Shown here: piece after piece, positions 8,951 through 19,530 of the stretch | Numbering within the stretch: the first letter of the stretch is position 1 | Layout of the letters: each line of letters begins with the position of its first letter | From: Paracoccus aminovorans | Lineage (GTDB): Bacteria > Pseudomonadota > Alphaproteobacteria > Rhodobacterales > Rhodobacteraceae | Reading direction: 5' to 3' | Length of the DNA stretch: 64,000 nt | NCBI RefSeq assembly: GCF_900005615.1 | Contig: NZ_LN832559.1 | Coordinates: forward strand, 286,501-350,500 | Made by a program: the position numbers and the translations under genes | Notes under the pieces: generated by a model | The model's input: the letters and a program-made list of their open reading frames with translations, nothing else | The model's database searches: none | Told to the model about the DNA's origin: nothing

Positions 8951-8978
8951 TCTATACGCGCGCGGAGCGGGCTCACAA
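8951..8978 (-). promoter_or_regulatory. Candidate promoter of the TonB receptor gene
   Basis: On the minus strand TTGTGA (plus 8973-8978) and TATAGA (plus 8951-8956) are 16 bp apart, about 36 bp before the start codon. Confidence 0.5.
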
Positions 8979-9171
8979 GGATTTCACTCAGGTATTTCGG
9001 GGAATGGGTTACGGATTCTGTCGGAAATGTTGCATATCTGCTGCACCCGCGCCCATTGGGTCCGGGACGCGCGCTGTCGCGCAGGCGGCGGCGAAACGCC
9101 GCGGCAGGGACTGGCGCAAACCCCCGGAAAGCGGGTAGAGCGGGCGGGAACCCCAGCCGAAGAAGCGCAAG

Positions 9172-9786
9172 ATGAGCATCAATCTTTATCAGAACGATCT
9201 TCCGGACGATCTGGACCTGGGCCCCATCGTGGCCATCGATACCGAGACCATGGGCCTGGATCCGCGCCGGGACCGGCTGTGCCTGGTGCAGATGAGTTCG
9301 GGCGACGGCAATGCCCATCTGGTCCAGATCGCCAAGGGCCAGCGCAAGGCGCCGAACCTGACCCGGATGCTGACCGATCCCAAGGTGCTGAAGCTGTTCC
9401 ACTTCGGCCGCTTCGACATCGCCGCGCTGGAGGCTAACCTGGGTGTGGTGACCAAGCCGGTCTGGTGCACCAAGATCGCCAGCAAGATGGTCAGGACCTT
9501 CACCGACCGGCACGGGCTGAAATACCTGCTGTCGGAACTGGTCGGCGTCGATATTTCCAAGCAGCAGCAGACCAGCGACTGGGGCGCGACGGACCTGACC
9601 GATGCGCAGCTGGAATATGCCGCCTCGGACGTGCTGCACCTGCATGCGCTGAAGGCCGAGCTGGAAAAGCGGCTGGAACGCGAGGGCCGCATGGGCCTGG
9701 CGCAGGCCTGTTTCGACTTCCTTCCCGCCCGGGCCCATCTGGACCTGCTGGGCTGGGGGGATGAAAACGACATCTTCCGCCATTAG
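9172..9786 (+). CDS. rnd: Short ribonuclease D (3'-5' exonuclease)
   Basis: A 204-aa protein with the DEDD exonuclease fold. Exo I is VAIDTETMGLD (about 20-30, two acidic residues). Exo II contains KLFHFGRFDIAAL (about 80-92). Exo III has the Tyr and Asp of YAASDVLHLHAL (about 146-157), the DEDDy arrangement of RNase D. Unlike the E. coli enzyme it lacks HRDC domains and is about half its length, a form common in alphaproteobacteria. Likely role: trimming of tRNA and other RNA 3' ends. It lies 10 bp before kpsF, so the two are probably co-transcribed. Confidence 0.92.
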   Translation: MSINLYQNDLPDDLDLGPIVAIDTETMGLDPRRDRLCLVQMSSGDGNAHLVQIAKGQRKAPNLTRMLTDPKVLKLFHFGRFDIAALEANLGVVTKPVWCTKIASKMVRTFTDRHGLKYLLSELVGVDISKQQQTSDWGATDLTDAQLEYAASDVLHLHALKAELEKRLEREGRMGLAQACFDFLPARAHLDLLGWGDENDIFRH

Positions 9787-9796
9787 GTTGCCGGGC

Positions 9797-10744
9797 ATGA
9801 GCGCATATCTCGACACCGCCCGCAGGGTGATCCTGACCGAGGCCGAGGGCCTCGCGCAGCTGGCCGACGGCCTTGGCGACAGCTTCGACCGCGCGGTCGA
9901 GGCGATCCTGGTCGCGCGCGGCCGCGTCGTCGTCTCGGGCATGGGCAAGTCTGGCCATGTCGGGCGCAAGATCGCGGCGACGCTGGCCTCGACCGGGACG
10001 CCGGCGCAATTCGTCCATCCCGCCGAGGCCAGCCACGGCGACCTGGGCATGGTCACGCAAAGCGACGTGGCGCTGGTCTTGTCGAACTCGGGCGAGACGC
10101 CCGAGCTCGCGGACCTGATCGCCCATACCCGTCGCTTCCAGATCCCGTTGATCGGCGTCGCCAGCCGGGCCGAATCGACCCTGCTGCGCCAGGCCGACGT
10201 GGCGCTGGTGCTGCCCGCCGCGCCCGAGGCCTGCGGCACCGGGATCGTGCCCACCACCTCGACCACCATGACCATGGCCTTGGGCGATGCGCTGGCCGTG
10301 GCGCTGATGGAGCACCGCAAGTTCACGCCCGAGCATTTCCGCACCTTCCACCCCGGCGGCAAGCTGGGCGCCAAGCTGTCGCGCGTGGCCGACCTGATGC
10401 ATCAGGACATCCCGCTGGTGCAGGAAACCGCGCCGATGGCCGATGCGCTGCTGACCATCAGCCAGAAAAGCTTCGGCGTCACCGGCGTGACCGATGCGCA
10501 GGGCCGGCTGACCGGCATCATCACCGACGGCGACTTGCGGCGCCACATGCAGGGCCTGCTGGACCATACCGCTGCCGAGGTGATGACCCGCAGCCCGCGC
10601 ACCATCAGCCCCGGGCAGCTGGCCGAGGCGGCGCTGGCCGAGATGCAGAACCGCCGCATCACCAGCCTGTTCGTGGTGGCCGAGGACGGCCAGCCGGTCG
10701 GGCTGATCCATATCCACGACTTCCTGCGCACCGGGATGGTCTAG
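9797..10744 (+). CDS. kdsD: Arabinose-5-phosphate isomerase, KpsF/KdsD/GutQ family
   Basis: A 315-aa enzyme that converts ribulose-5-phosphate to arabinose-5-phosphate, the first step to the lipopolysaccharide sugar Kdo. The N-terminal SIS domain carries VVSGMGKSGHVGRKIA (about 45-60) and FVHPAEASHGDLGM. Two CBS repeats follow (about 205-315), giving the normal length for the family. The start at 9797 gives the usual MSAYL-type N-terminus. It is followed 3 bp later by lptC, so this cluster links Kdo synthesis to LPS export, as in many Gram-negative bacteria. Confidence 0.93.
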   Translation: MSAYLDTARRVILTEAEGLAQLADGLGDSFDRAVEAILVARGRVVVSGMGKSGHVGRKIAATLASTGTPAQFVHPAEASHGDLGMVTQSDVALVLSNSGETPELADLIAHTRRFQIPLIGVASRAESTLLRQADVALVLPAAPEACGTGIVPTTSTTMTMALGDALAVALMEHRKFTPEHFRTFHPGGKLGAKLSRVADLMHQDIPLVQETAPMADALLTISQKSFGVTGVTDAQGRLTGIITDGDLRRHMQGLLDHTAAEVMTRSPRTISPGQLAEAALAEMQNRRITSLFVVAEDGQPVGLIHIHDFLRTGMV

Positions 10745-10747
10745 GCC

Positions 10748-11323
10748 ATGACCCGCTCGCGCATCGTGGCCCTGCTGCGCGTGATCCTGCCGCTGACGGC
10801 GCTGGCGATCCTGTCGGTGCTGTTCCTCCTGGGCCGCAAGCCCGACCCCGAGGCCAGCATCCCCTATGCCGACGTCGACCCGCGCGAACTGGCCGAGCGG
10901 CAGGTGGTGACCAGCCCCAGCTATGCCGGCGTGACCGAGGACGGCGCCCAGATCAGCGTCACCGGCGACGAGGCGGTGCCGGACAAAAAGGGCGGCGGCA
11001 GCGCGACGGCGGTGCGCATGACGCTGCGCGGCCGCGACGGCCGGGCGGCGGACGTCAGCGCCGGAGCCGCCTCGCTGGCGGGCGACCAGGTCCGGCTGGG
11101 CGAGGGCGCACGCATGACTACCGCCGACGGCTGGGTGCTGACCGCGCCCGAGTTCCTGGCCTCGACCACCGCCGGCACCGTGGTGTCCGACGACGAGGTC
11201 AATGTCCGCGCCCCCTTCGGCGAACTGACCGCCGGCCGGGCCGAATTGCGCCCCTCGGGCGACGGCAGCGGCGATCACGTTCTTGATTTGAGCGGCGGAG
11301 TCCGATTGATATACCGGCCATGA
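10748..11323 (+). CDS. lptC: LPS export system protein LptC
   Basis: A 191-aa bitopic inner-membrane protein. A single transmembrane helix lies near the N-terminus (about 8-28, VILPLTALAILSVLFLLG). The periplasmic part is beta-rich with the jellyroll pattern of LptC (AELRPSGD, VLDLSGGVRLIY). It passes lipopolysaccharide from the LptBFG pump to LptA. Identity rests on this architecture and on its place between kdsD and lptA; LptC sequences are poorly conserved. Its stop overlaps a possible upstream start of lptA by four bases. Confidence 0.85.
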   Translation: MTRSRIVALLRVILPLTALAILSVLFLLGRKPDPEASIPYADVDPRELAERQVVTSPSYAGVTEDGAQISVTGDEAVPDKKGGGSATAVRMTLRGRDGRAADVSAGAASLAGDQVRLGEGARMTTADGWVLTAPEFLASTTAGTVVSDDEVNVRAPFGELTAGRAELRPSGDGSGDHVLDLSGGVRLIYRP

Positions 11324-11379
11324 CCCTTGCGCCCCTCCGCCGCATTCCGGGGCTTCTCATGCGCCAGAAAGGAAACCCG

Positions 11380-11883
11380 ATGATCCGGCCCGGACCGCTT
11401 TTGCCTGTGATCCTGTCGCTTGCGCTGGTGTGCGGGCAAACGGGCGCGGCCGGCGCGCAGGCGACCTCGGGCTTCGGCAATGCGCAGGACGTGAAGCAGC
11501 CGGTCGAGGTCACTGCCGACGCGCTGTCGGTGGATCAGAAGACCGGCCGGGCGACCTTCAGCGGCAATGTGCTGATCGGCCAGGGCGCAATGCGGCTTTC
11601 CGCCGACAGCGTCACCGTGACCTATGCCCAGGGCGGCTCGAGCCGTATCAGCGCGCTGCATGCCGAGGGCGGCGTCACTTTGGTCAGCGGCGCGGACGCG
11701 GCCGAGGCCAAGGCCGCCGATTACGACGTCGAATCGGGCAATGTCGTGCTGACCGGCGACGTGCTGCTGACCCAGGGCGGCAATGTGCTGGCGGGCGAGA
11801 AGGTCACGGTGAACCTCGCCACCGGCACGGCCCAGGCCTCGGGCCGGGTGCGCAGCGTGCTGCAACCGGGAAGCCAGCGATGA
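11380..11883 (+). CDS. lptA: Periplasmic LPS transport protein LptA
   Basis: A 167-aa protein (168 codons with the stop) with a signal peptide (MIRPGPLLPVILSLALVCG, then GAQA at the likely cleavage site) and the OstA/LptA jellyroll repeats: VEVTADALSVDQKTGRATFSGNV and the related GNVVLTGDVLLTQGGNVLAGEKV. It forms the periplasmic bridge that carries LPS to the outer membrane. I chose the ATG at 11380 because AGAAAGGA lies at the right distance and the signal peptide then begins at residue 1. An in-frame ATG at 11320 overlapping the lptC stop would add 20 residues. The lptB start overlaps its stop codon. Confidence 0.9.
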   Translation: MIRPGPLLPVILSLALVCGQTGAAGAQATSGFGNAQDVKQPVEVTADALSVDQKTGRATFSGNVLIGQGAMRLSADSVTVTYAQGGSSRISALHAEGGVTLVSGADAAEAKAADYDVESGNVVLTGDVLLTQGGNVLAGEKVTVNLATGTAQASGRVRSVLQPGSQR

Positions 11884-12617
11884 GCCAGCCGGAACAGGGA
11901 CTGCGGGTCAGCGGCCTGCGCAAATCCTATCGCAACCGTCCGGTGATCCGCGACGTGGCGCTGCGGCTGGACCGGGGCGAGGTGGTGGCGCTGCTGGGGC
12001 CGAACGGCTCGGGCAAGACGACCTGCTTCTATTGCGTCGCCGGGCTGGTCTCGCCCGATTCGGGGCAGGTGCTGATCGACGGCCGGGACGCGACGCGGCT
12101 GCCGATGTATCGCCGTGCCCAGATGGGCATCGGCTATCTGCCGCAGGAAATGTCGATCTTTCGCGGATTGACGGTCGAGCAGAACATCATGGCGGTGCTG
12201 GAACTGGTCGAGCCGCATGTCCACCAGCGCCGCGAGCGGCTTGAGGAACTCTTGGGCGATTTCTCGATCGGGCATCTGCGCGGCGCCTCGGCCATGGCGC
12301 TGTCGGGGGGCGAGCGGCGCCGGGTCGAGATCGCGCGCTGCCTGGCGGCCGATCCGGCCTATCTGCTTCTGGACGAACCCTTCGCCGGCGTCGATCCCAT
12401 CGCCGTGGGCGAGATCCGCAGCCTGGTCCACGACCTGAAAAGCCGCGGCATCGGCGTGCTGATCACCGATCACAACGTCCGCGAGACGCTGGAGATCGTC
12501 GACCGCGCCTATATCCTGCACGACGGCCACGTGCTGATGTCGGGCGCCACGGCCGAGATCGTGGCCGATCCGCAGGTCCGCCGCGTCTATCTGGGCGAAG
12601 CCTTTCGGATGAACTGA
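11880..12617 (+). CDS. lptB: LPS export ABC transporter ATPase LptB
   Basis: A 245-aa ABC ATPase of the LptB length and type. Walker A GPNGSGKT (about 38-45), Q-loop YLPQEMSIF, signature LSGGERRRVEIAR, Walker B YLLLDEPFAGVDP and the switch His in ITDHNV are all present. The Q-loop and the GVDPIAV segment are characteristic of LptB rather than other ABC proteins. It powers extraction of LPS from the inner membrane with LptF and LptG, which are encoded elsewhere. It overlaps lptA by four bases, so the two are translationally coupled. Confidence 0.96.
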   Translation: MSQPEQGLRVSGLRKSYRNRPVIRDVALRLDRGEVVALLGPNGSGKTTCFYCVAGLVSPDSGQVLIDGRDATRLPMYRRAQMGIGYLPQEMSIFRGLTVEQNIMAVLELVEPHVHQRRERLEELLGDFSIGHLRGASAMALSGGERRRVEIARCLAADPAYLLLDEPFAGVDPIAVGEIRSLVHDLKSRGIGVLITDHNVRETLEIVDRAYILHDGHVLMSGATAEIVADPQVRRVYLGEAFRMN

Positions 12618-12776
12618 TCCGTTCGCTCTGACGTTCCCTTCGCGCAGCCGTTGACACAGGCCCGCGGCTGTCACCAAATGAAGGGACGGCGGGGCAAGAA
12701 CGCCCGGCCCGACAAACCCGGGCGGCGCCTGCGCGAGGGCCGCGACCACACCGGGCAACCGAAAGGACGGACAACC

Positions 12777-13352
12777 ATGCGCTACCAGATCAGCGGAAAA
12801 CAGATCGACGTCGGCGACGCGCTTTCGACGCATGTGAAAACCGAACTGGGCGAGACCATCGACAAGTATTCCCAGCGTCCCACCGACGCGACCGTGATCT
12901 TTTCGCGCAACGCGCATGAATTCATCTGCGACGCCGTGGTGCATCTGTCCACCGGCCTGAACGTGACGGCCAAGGGCGCCTCGACCGAGGTCTATGCCGC
13001 TTTCGAGCAATGCCGCGAGCGCATGGACAAGCAGCTGCGCCGCTACAAGCGCCGGTTGAAGGACCACCACAAGGACCGGGTCGAGCCGGTTGCCTTCGAG
13101 GCCGCCGGCATGTATGTGCTGGCCGCCGACGAGGACGAATGGGAAACCCGGGACGACGGCCTGCAACCTATGATCATCGCCGAGATGGAGACCCGCGTGC
13201 CCACCCTCTCGGTCGGCGAGGCGGTGATGCAGATGGAACTGGCCGGCAGCCCGCTGCTGGTCTTCCGCAACGAGAAACATGGGGGCGTGAACGTCGTCCA
13301 CCGCCGCGACGACGGCAACGTGGGCTGGATCGACCCCCGCAACCTGGGCTAG
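12777..13352 (+). CDS. hpf: Ribosome hibernation-promoting factor, long form
   Basis: A 191-aa protein with two parts. The N-terminal S30AE domain (about 1-105, MRYQISGKQIDVGDALSTHV) binds the 30S decoding region. The C-terminal domain (about 125-185, with AVMQMELAGSPLLVFRNE) drives dimerisation of 70S into inactive 100S ribosomes. This makes it the long HPF form. A ribosome site (GAAAGGA) precedes 12777. In most proteobacteria rpoN lies between lptB and this gene; here only 159 bp separate them. A possible -35 TTGACA lies at 12651-12656, so hpf may have its own promoter. Confidence 0.94.
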   Translation: MRYQISGKQIDVGDALSTHVKTELGETIDKYSQRPTDATVIFSRNAHEFICDAVVHLSTGLNVTAKGASTEVYAAFEQCRERMDKQLRRYKRRLKDHHKDRVEPVAFEAAGMYVLAADEDEWETRDDGLQPMIIAEMETRVPTLSVGEAVMQMELAGSPLLVFRNEKHGGVNVVHRRDDGNVGWIDPRNLG

Positions 13353-13382
13353 ACTGCACGGAACAGTCTTGAGGAACCAAAC

Positions 13383-13410
13383 GTCCCGGCCGCGGTCTTG
13401 CGGCCGGGAC
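13383..13410 (+). terminator. Perfect 11-bp hairpin between hpf and ptsN
   Basis: Arms GTCCCGGCCGC (13383-13393) and GCGGCCGGGAC (13400-13410) enclose a 6-nt loop. Only a weak T-tract follows (AATTT at 13417). It probably limits read-through from hpf into ptsN. Confidence 0.6.
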
Positions 13411-13429
13411 TAGCACAATTTCGGGCGAC

Positions 13430-13894
13430 ATGCAGATCAGCGACATTCTCTCTCCCGCCGCGGTGCGGACGATGAGCCAGACCACCAGCAAGAAGCGCTT
13501 GTTCCAGGAGATCGCCGAACAGGCGCGTGCCGTCTATGGCGTCGATGCCGCGCAGACGCTGGATGCGCTGCAGGAACGCGAGACGCTGGGCCCGACCGGC
13601 GTCGGCCATGGCGTGGCGCTGCCGCATGCGCGGCTGCACGGGCTGGACCGGGTGGTCGGACTGTTCCTGCGGCTGGAAAAACCGCTGGATTTCGACGCGG
13701 TGGACCGCCAGCCGGTGGACCTGATCTTTGCGCTGCTGGCCCCGAAAAGCTCGGGCGTGGATCACCTCAAGGCGCTGGCGCTGGTATCGCGCACGCTGCG
13801 CGACCAGGACCTGCGCGCCAAGCTGCGCGCGAACGAGGACCCGGTGGCGCTGCATGCCATGCTGGCCGCCGCGCCGGGAATCAAGGCGGCCTGA
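13430..13894 (+). CDS. ptsN: PTS IIA-like nitrogen regulatory protein PtsN (EIIA-Ntr)
   Basis: A 154-aa cytoplasmic protein of EIIA-Ntr type. The phosphorylated histidine is His66 in HGVALPHARL, and flanking motifs fit (LQERETLGPTGVGHG before, VDLIFALLAP after). It is the last element of the PtsP-NPr-EIIA(Ntr) phosphate relay, which carries no sugar but regulates potassium transport, stress responses and other targets. The normal neighbour hpf lies just upstream. Confidence 0.94.
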   Translation: MQISDILSPAAVRTMSQTTSKKRLFQEIAEQARAVYGVDAAQTLDALQERETLGPTGVGHGVALPHARLHGLDRVVGLFLRLEKPLDFDAVDRQPVDLIFALLAPKSSGVDHLKALALVSRTLRDQDLRAKLRANEDPVALHAMLAAAPGIKAA

Positions 13895-13956
13895 GCATCT
13901 TCCAGGGTGAAACCGGTCCGCCTTCGCGCTATAGTCGCGCGCGGGAGGACTATCAC

Positions 13957-14148
13957 ATGACCAGACATATCGCGGATCAACCGCGGGCAAACGGCAGCAG
14001 CCGCACCCGCAATTTCACCCGCCAGGAACGCGAATCCGGCCTGCATCCGGCCATTGCCGCCCTGCGCATGCGGCCCCGCGCCCGGGACGAATCGGGCAAC
14101 CGCCGCGCCGCCGAATTCGCCCGGATCGAGCGCGGCCGCCAGGTCTGA
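13957..14148 (+). CDS. Small basic protein of unknown function
   Basis: A 63-aa protein rich in Arg (MTRHIADQPRANGSSRTRNF...), with no hydrophobic segment and no recognised domain. It has a good ribosome site (GGGAGGA at 13942-13948, about 8 bases before the ATG), which argues that it is translated. It lies between ptsN and a strong bidirectional terminator. Its composition suggests a disordered nucleic-acid or ribosome-associated peptide, but that is a guess. Confidence 0.5.
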   Translation: MTRHIADQPRANGSSRTRNFTRQERESGLHPAIAALRMRPRARDESGNRRAAEFARIERGRQV

Positions 14149-14169
14149 CCGCAGCAGCCACAATGCAAA

Positions 14170-14197
14170 ACCGGCCGGGCGGCGACGCCCGGCCGGT
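14170..14197. terminator. Bidirectional terminator between the 63-aa gene and ilvE
   Basis: A 12-bp perfect stem (14170-14181 with 14186-14197) is closed by a GCGA tetraloop. CCTTGTTT follows on the + strand and TTTTGCATT on the - strand. It separates two convergent genes. Confidence 0.8.
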
Positions 14198-14215
14198 CCT
14201 TGTTTCGGCCGCCTG

Positions 14216-15085
14216 TCAGTTGCGGACCAGCTTTTCGTAATCTTCGGCGATCTTGCGGGTGGTGTCGCCGACCTGGAAATGCCAGTCGCCGATCTGCCCG
14301 ACCGGGGTGACCTCGGCGGCAGTGCCGGTCAGGAAGCATTCCTGGAAGCCGTCCAGCTCCTCGGGCTTGATGCGGCGCTCATGCACGGTGGTGCCGTTGT
14401 CCTTCAGCATCTGGATCACGGTCTGCCGGGTGATGCCGTTCAGGAAGCGGTCGGCCAGCGGCGTATGCACCTCGCCGTCCTTGACGAAGAAGATATTGGC
14501 GCCGGTGGCCTCGGCGACATAGCCTTCCCAGTCCATGAACAGCGCGTCCGAGCAGCCTTTCGCCTCGGCGGCGTGCTTGGACATGGTGCAGATCATGTAA
14601 AGCCCGGCGGCCTTGGCGGCGGTGGGGATGGTCTCGGGGCTGGGCCGCTTCCACTTGGCGATGTCGAGCTTGGCGCCCTGCCATTTCGCGTCGCCGTAAT
14701 AGCTGCCCCATTCCCAGGCGGCGACGGCCATGCGGACCGGGTTGCGGCGGGCGGAAACCCCCATGTCCTCGCCCGAGCCGCGCCACATCACCGCACGGAC
14801 ATAGGCGTCGGTGAAGCCGTTGGCCTTCAGCACGGCCTCTTTCGCGGCGTCGATCTCTTCTGCGGTATAGGGCGACTGCATGTCCAGCAGCCGCGCCGAT
14901 TCGATCAGCCGCAGCGAATGCTCATACCCCTTGAAGATCTTGCCGCTGTAGCAGCGCTCGCCCTCGAAGACCGAACTGGCATAGTGCAGCGCATGGGTCA
15001 GGATGTGCACTTGCGCGTCGCGCCACTCCACCAGCTTGCCATCCATCCAGATCTTGCCGTCACGATCGTCATATGCGCCCGCCAT
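14216..15085 (-). CDS. ilvE: Branched-chain amino acid aminotransferase
   Basis: A 289-aa PLP-dependent fold-type IV aminotransferase that catalyses the last step of Leu, Ile and Val synthesis and the first of their breakdown. The N-terminal ALHYASSVFEGERCY, the probable PLP lysine in TAAKAAGLYM, and YVAEATGANIFFVKDG followed by GITRQTVI are all typical. The start at 15085 has a strong ribosome site (GGAGGG on the minus strand). A longer frame begins 31 codons upstream but lacks family similarity. It is divergent from petP, with two dyads in the shared 133-bp gap. Confidence 0.93.
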   Translation of the reverse strand: MAGAYDDRDGKIWMDGKLVEWRDAQVHILTHALHYASSVFEGERCYSGKIFKGYEHSLRLIESARLLDMQSPYTAEEIDAAKEAVLKANGFTDAYVRAVMWRGSGEDMGVSARRNPVRMAVAAWEWGSYYGDAKWQGAKLDIAKWKRPSPETIPTAAKAAGLYMICTMSKHAAEAKGCSDALFMDWEGYVAEATGANIFFVKDGEVHTPLADRFLNGITRQTVIQMLKDNGTTVHERRIKPEELDGFQECFLTGTAAEVTPVGQIGDWHFQVGDTTRKIAEDYEKLVRN

Positions 15086-15125
15086 TTTTCCCTCCGGCCG
15101 GTTCTGTTTGCGGAATGTTGCGCCG

Positions 15126-15160
15126 CTTTGCCGAAACCGGCAAAGAAAGTTGCGCAACTT
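15126..15160. promoter_or_regulatory. Two palindromes in the ilvE/petP divergent gap
   Basis: An 8-bp inverted repeat with a 4-nt spacer (CTTTGCCG at 15126-15133, CGGCAAAG at 15138-15145) is followed by the perfect 14-bp palindrome AAGTTGCGCAACTT at 15147-15160. MarR-type proteins bind dyads of this kind, so the second site is a candidate operator for PetP on itself or on ilvE. Confidence 0.5.
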
Positions 15161-15218
15161 GGCTTCCGGGCTATCCATTCATGGTTGGAAAGTCAACAAG
15201 TCTGACGTAATAAGAGCC

Positions 15219-15752
15219 ATGCGTTACGGGGATGCCATGGAAAACAAGGTGAATATGGCCCCGGCGGGCGGCGAAGGCCTGCTGTTTCTGACCGACGACC
15301 AGCTGCGGCGCGGGATCGAGGCGATGTTCTTCGCCTATCGCGCCTTCACGGCCGATCCCGACCTGATCCTGGCCGAGCTGGACTATGGCCGCGCCCATCA
15401 CCGGGCGATCCATTTCATCAACCGCGAGCCGGGGCTGACGGTGACATCGCTGCTGGACGTTCTGGGCGTGACCAAGCAGTCGCTGAACCGGGTGCTGCGC
15501 ACGCTGATCGAGGACGGGCTGGTCGAAAGCCGCATCGGCCGCCGCGACCGGCGCGAGCGCCAGCTCTACCTGACCGAGCAGGGCGCTACCCTGGAGCGCC
15601 GGCTGTCCGAAACCCAACGTGCCCGCATGCGCGCCGCCTATCGCGCCGCCGGACCGCAGGCGGTGGCGGGGTTTCGCCAGGTGCTCGAGGCGATGATGGA
15701 CCGCGACACCCTGCGCCAGTACAGGGCGCTGAAAGAATTGCCCGACCTATGA
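15219..15752 (+). CDS. petP: MarR-family regulator, PetP-like
   Basis: A 177-aa winged-helix regulator. The recognition region is LTVTSLLDVLGVTKQSLNRVLRTLIEDGLVE, followed by the wing segment GRRDRRERQLYLTEQG, both standard for MarR. The pairing with an OmpR-type response regulator, overlapping by four bases at 15749, is the petP-petR arrangement described in Rhodobacter capsulatus. The petABC (cytochrome bc1) genes that gave the locus its name are not in this window. A second start at 15237 (MENKVNMAPAGG) has a better-placed ribosome site and may be the true one. Confidence 0.83.
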   Translation: MRYGDAMENKVNMAPAGGEGLLFLTDDQLRRGIEAMFFAYRAFTADPDLILAELDYGRAHHRAIHFINREPGLTVTSLLDVLGVTKQSLNRVLRTLIEDGLVESRIGRRDRRERQLYLTEQGATLERRLSETQRARMRAAYRAAGPQAVAGFRQVLEAMMDRDTLRQYRALKELPDL

Positions 15753-16468
15753 GTGCTCCCGACCCGCAACCCGCCGCCCATATCCTGGTCGTCGACGACG
15801 ACGAGCGTATCCGCAGCCTGCTGCGCCGCTTCCTGATGCGCAGCGACTTCCTGGTCACCACCGCCCGCGATGCCGCCCACGCCCGACGGTTGCTGGACGG
15901 GCTGGACTTCGACCTGATCGTGCTCGACGTGATGATGCCGGGCGAGGACGGGTTTTCGCTGACCCGCGATCTGCGCAAGCGCATGAGCACCCCGATCCTG
16001 CTGCTGACCGCCAAGGGCGAGACCGGCGACCGCATCGAAGGCTTCGAAAGCGGCGCCGACGATTACCTGCCGAAGCCCTTCGAGCCGCGGGAACTGCTTC
16101 TGCGCATCGCGGCCATCCTGCGCCGCGTCCCGGCGGCGGATGCCAAGGGTCCGAAGTTCCTGTCCCTCGGTCCGCTTCGCTACGATGCCGACAAGGGCGA
16201 ACTCTGGCAGGGCGACACGCCTATGCGCCTGACGGGAACCGAGCAGGCGCTGCTGAAACGCCTGGCCGGGACCCCGCGCCAGCCGGTCAGCCGCAGCGAA
16301 CTGATCGAGGATCTGGGCCGCGCCCCCGCGGATGAGCCGGGCGAGAACTCCGAACGCGCCATCGACGTGCAGATCACCCGCCTGCGCCGCAAGATCGAGC
16401 CCGACCCCAGGGAGCCGCGCTATCTGCAGACCGTGCGCGGAACGGGTTACATGCTGGTGCCGGACTAG
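15749..16468 (+). CDS. petR: OmpR-family response regulator, PetR-like
   Basis: A 239-aa two-domain regulator. In the receiver, the phospho-acceptor is Asp60 in LIVLDVMMPG, with the acidic pocket at VVDDDE (14-19), the Thr in LLTAKGE and the Lys in YLPKPFEP. The C-terminal winged helix (about 135-235) ends with IDVQITRLRRKIEPDP and VRGTGYMLVPD. No sensor kinase is adjacent. Coupling to petP by an ATGA overlap implies one transcript. The name rests on the two-gene arrangement. Confidence 0.88.
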   Translation: MSAPDPQPAAHILVVDDDERIRSLLRRFLMRSDFLVTTARDAAHARRLLDGLDFDLIVLDVMMPGEDGFSLTRDLRKRMSTPILLLTAKGETGDRIEGFESGADDYLPKPFEPRELLLRIAAILRRVPAADAKGPKFLSLGPLRYDADKGELWQGDTPMRLTGTEQALLKRLAGTPRQPVSRSELIEDLGRAPADEPGENSERAIDVQITRLRRKIEPDPREPRYLQTVRGTGYMLVPD

Positions 16469-16498
16469 GCGAGGCTGCGAGACCGGCAAGGTCCCTTT

Positions 16499-16562
16499 GG
16501 GTATTTGGAAAACGGAAAGAAGCCGGGCGCAGGACCTCGCTCTTTCCGTTTTCCAAATACCC
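16499..16562. repeat. Perfect 22-bp inverted repeat between petR and secA
   Basis: Arms at 16499-16520 and 16541-16562 are exact reverse complements around a 20-nt spacer. The left arm begins GGGTATTTGGAAAACGG and is followed by AAG, a divergent form of the repeat at 3362 and 4345. The RNA would fold into a long hairpin at the end of two convergent genes. Confidence 0.75.
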
Positions 16563-16592
16563 ATGTCGACAGCTTCATCTGCGCTATGCATG

Positions 16593-16614
16593 AAAAAGGG
16601 GGCCGGAAGCCCCC
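16593..16614 (-). terminator. Intrinsic terminator of secA
   Basis: On the minus strand GGGGGC and GCCCCC pair around a 5-nt loop and are followed by five T, directly after the secA stop codon. Confidence 0.8.
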
Positions 16615-16617
16615 AAC

Positions 16618-19323
<2,706 letters not shown>

Positions 19324-19530
19324 GTGAGCCTTCAAAATCGCGTATCTGGGGGTGCGCGGGACGTTCCGCCCACTTGCCGCCACCATTCGCCTTGCCCTAT
19401 CACTTGGGCCGGAAAAAGGCGACGGGCGCGCATTTTCGGTTGGGCCGGATGTATGCGCCGGGCGCTTGAGTGTCAATGTTTTCGCCCGTTCACCTGTGCG
19501 TGGATGCGCGCCCGCATGAAAGGGAAAACC

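Noticed and set aside
8916..9171. Fur or Irr box upstream of the TonB receptor
   Set aside because: I looked for a 19-bp AT-rich iron box or an ICE-type dyad in the receptor upstream region and found only a plausible promoter.
7017..9437. 806-codon plus-strand frame opposite the TonB receptor
   Set aside because: Val/Gly/His-rich shadow of the receptor gene, which has a signal peptide, plug and C-terminal Phe.
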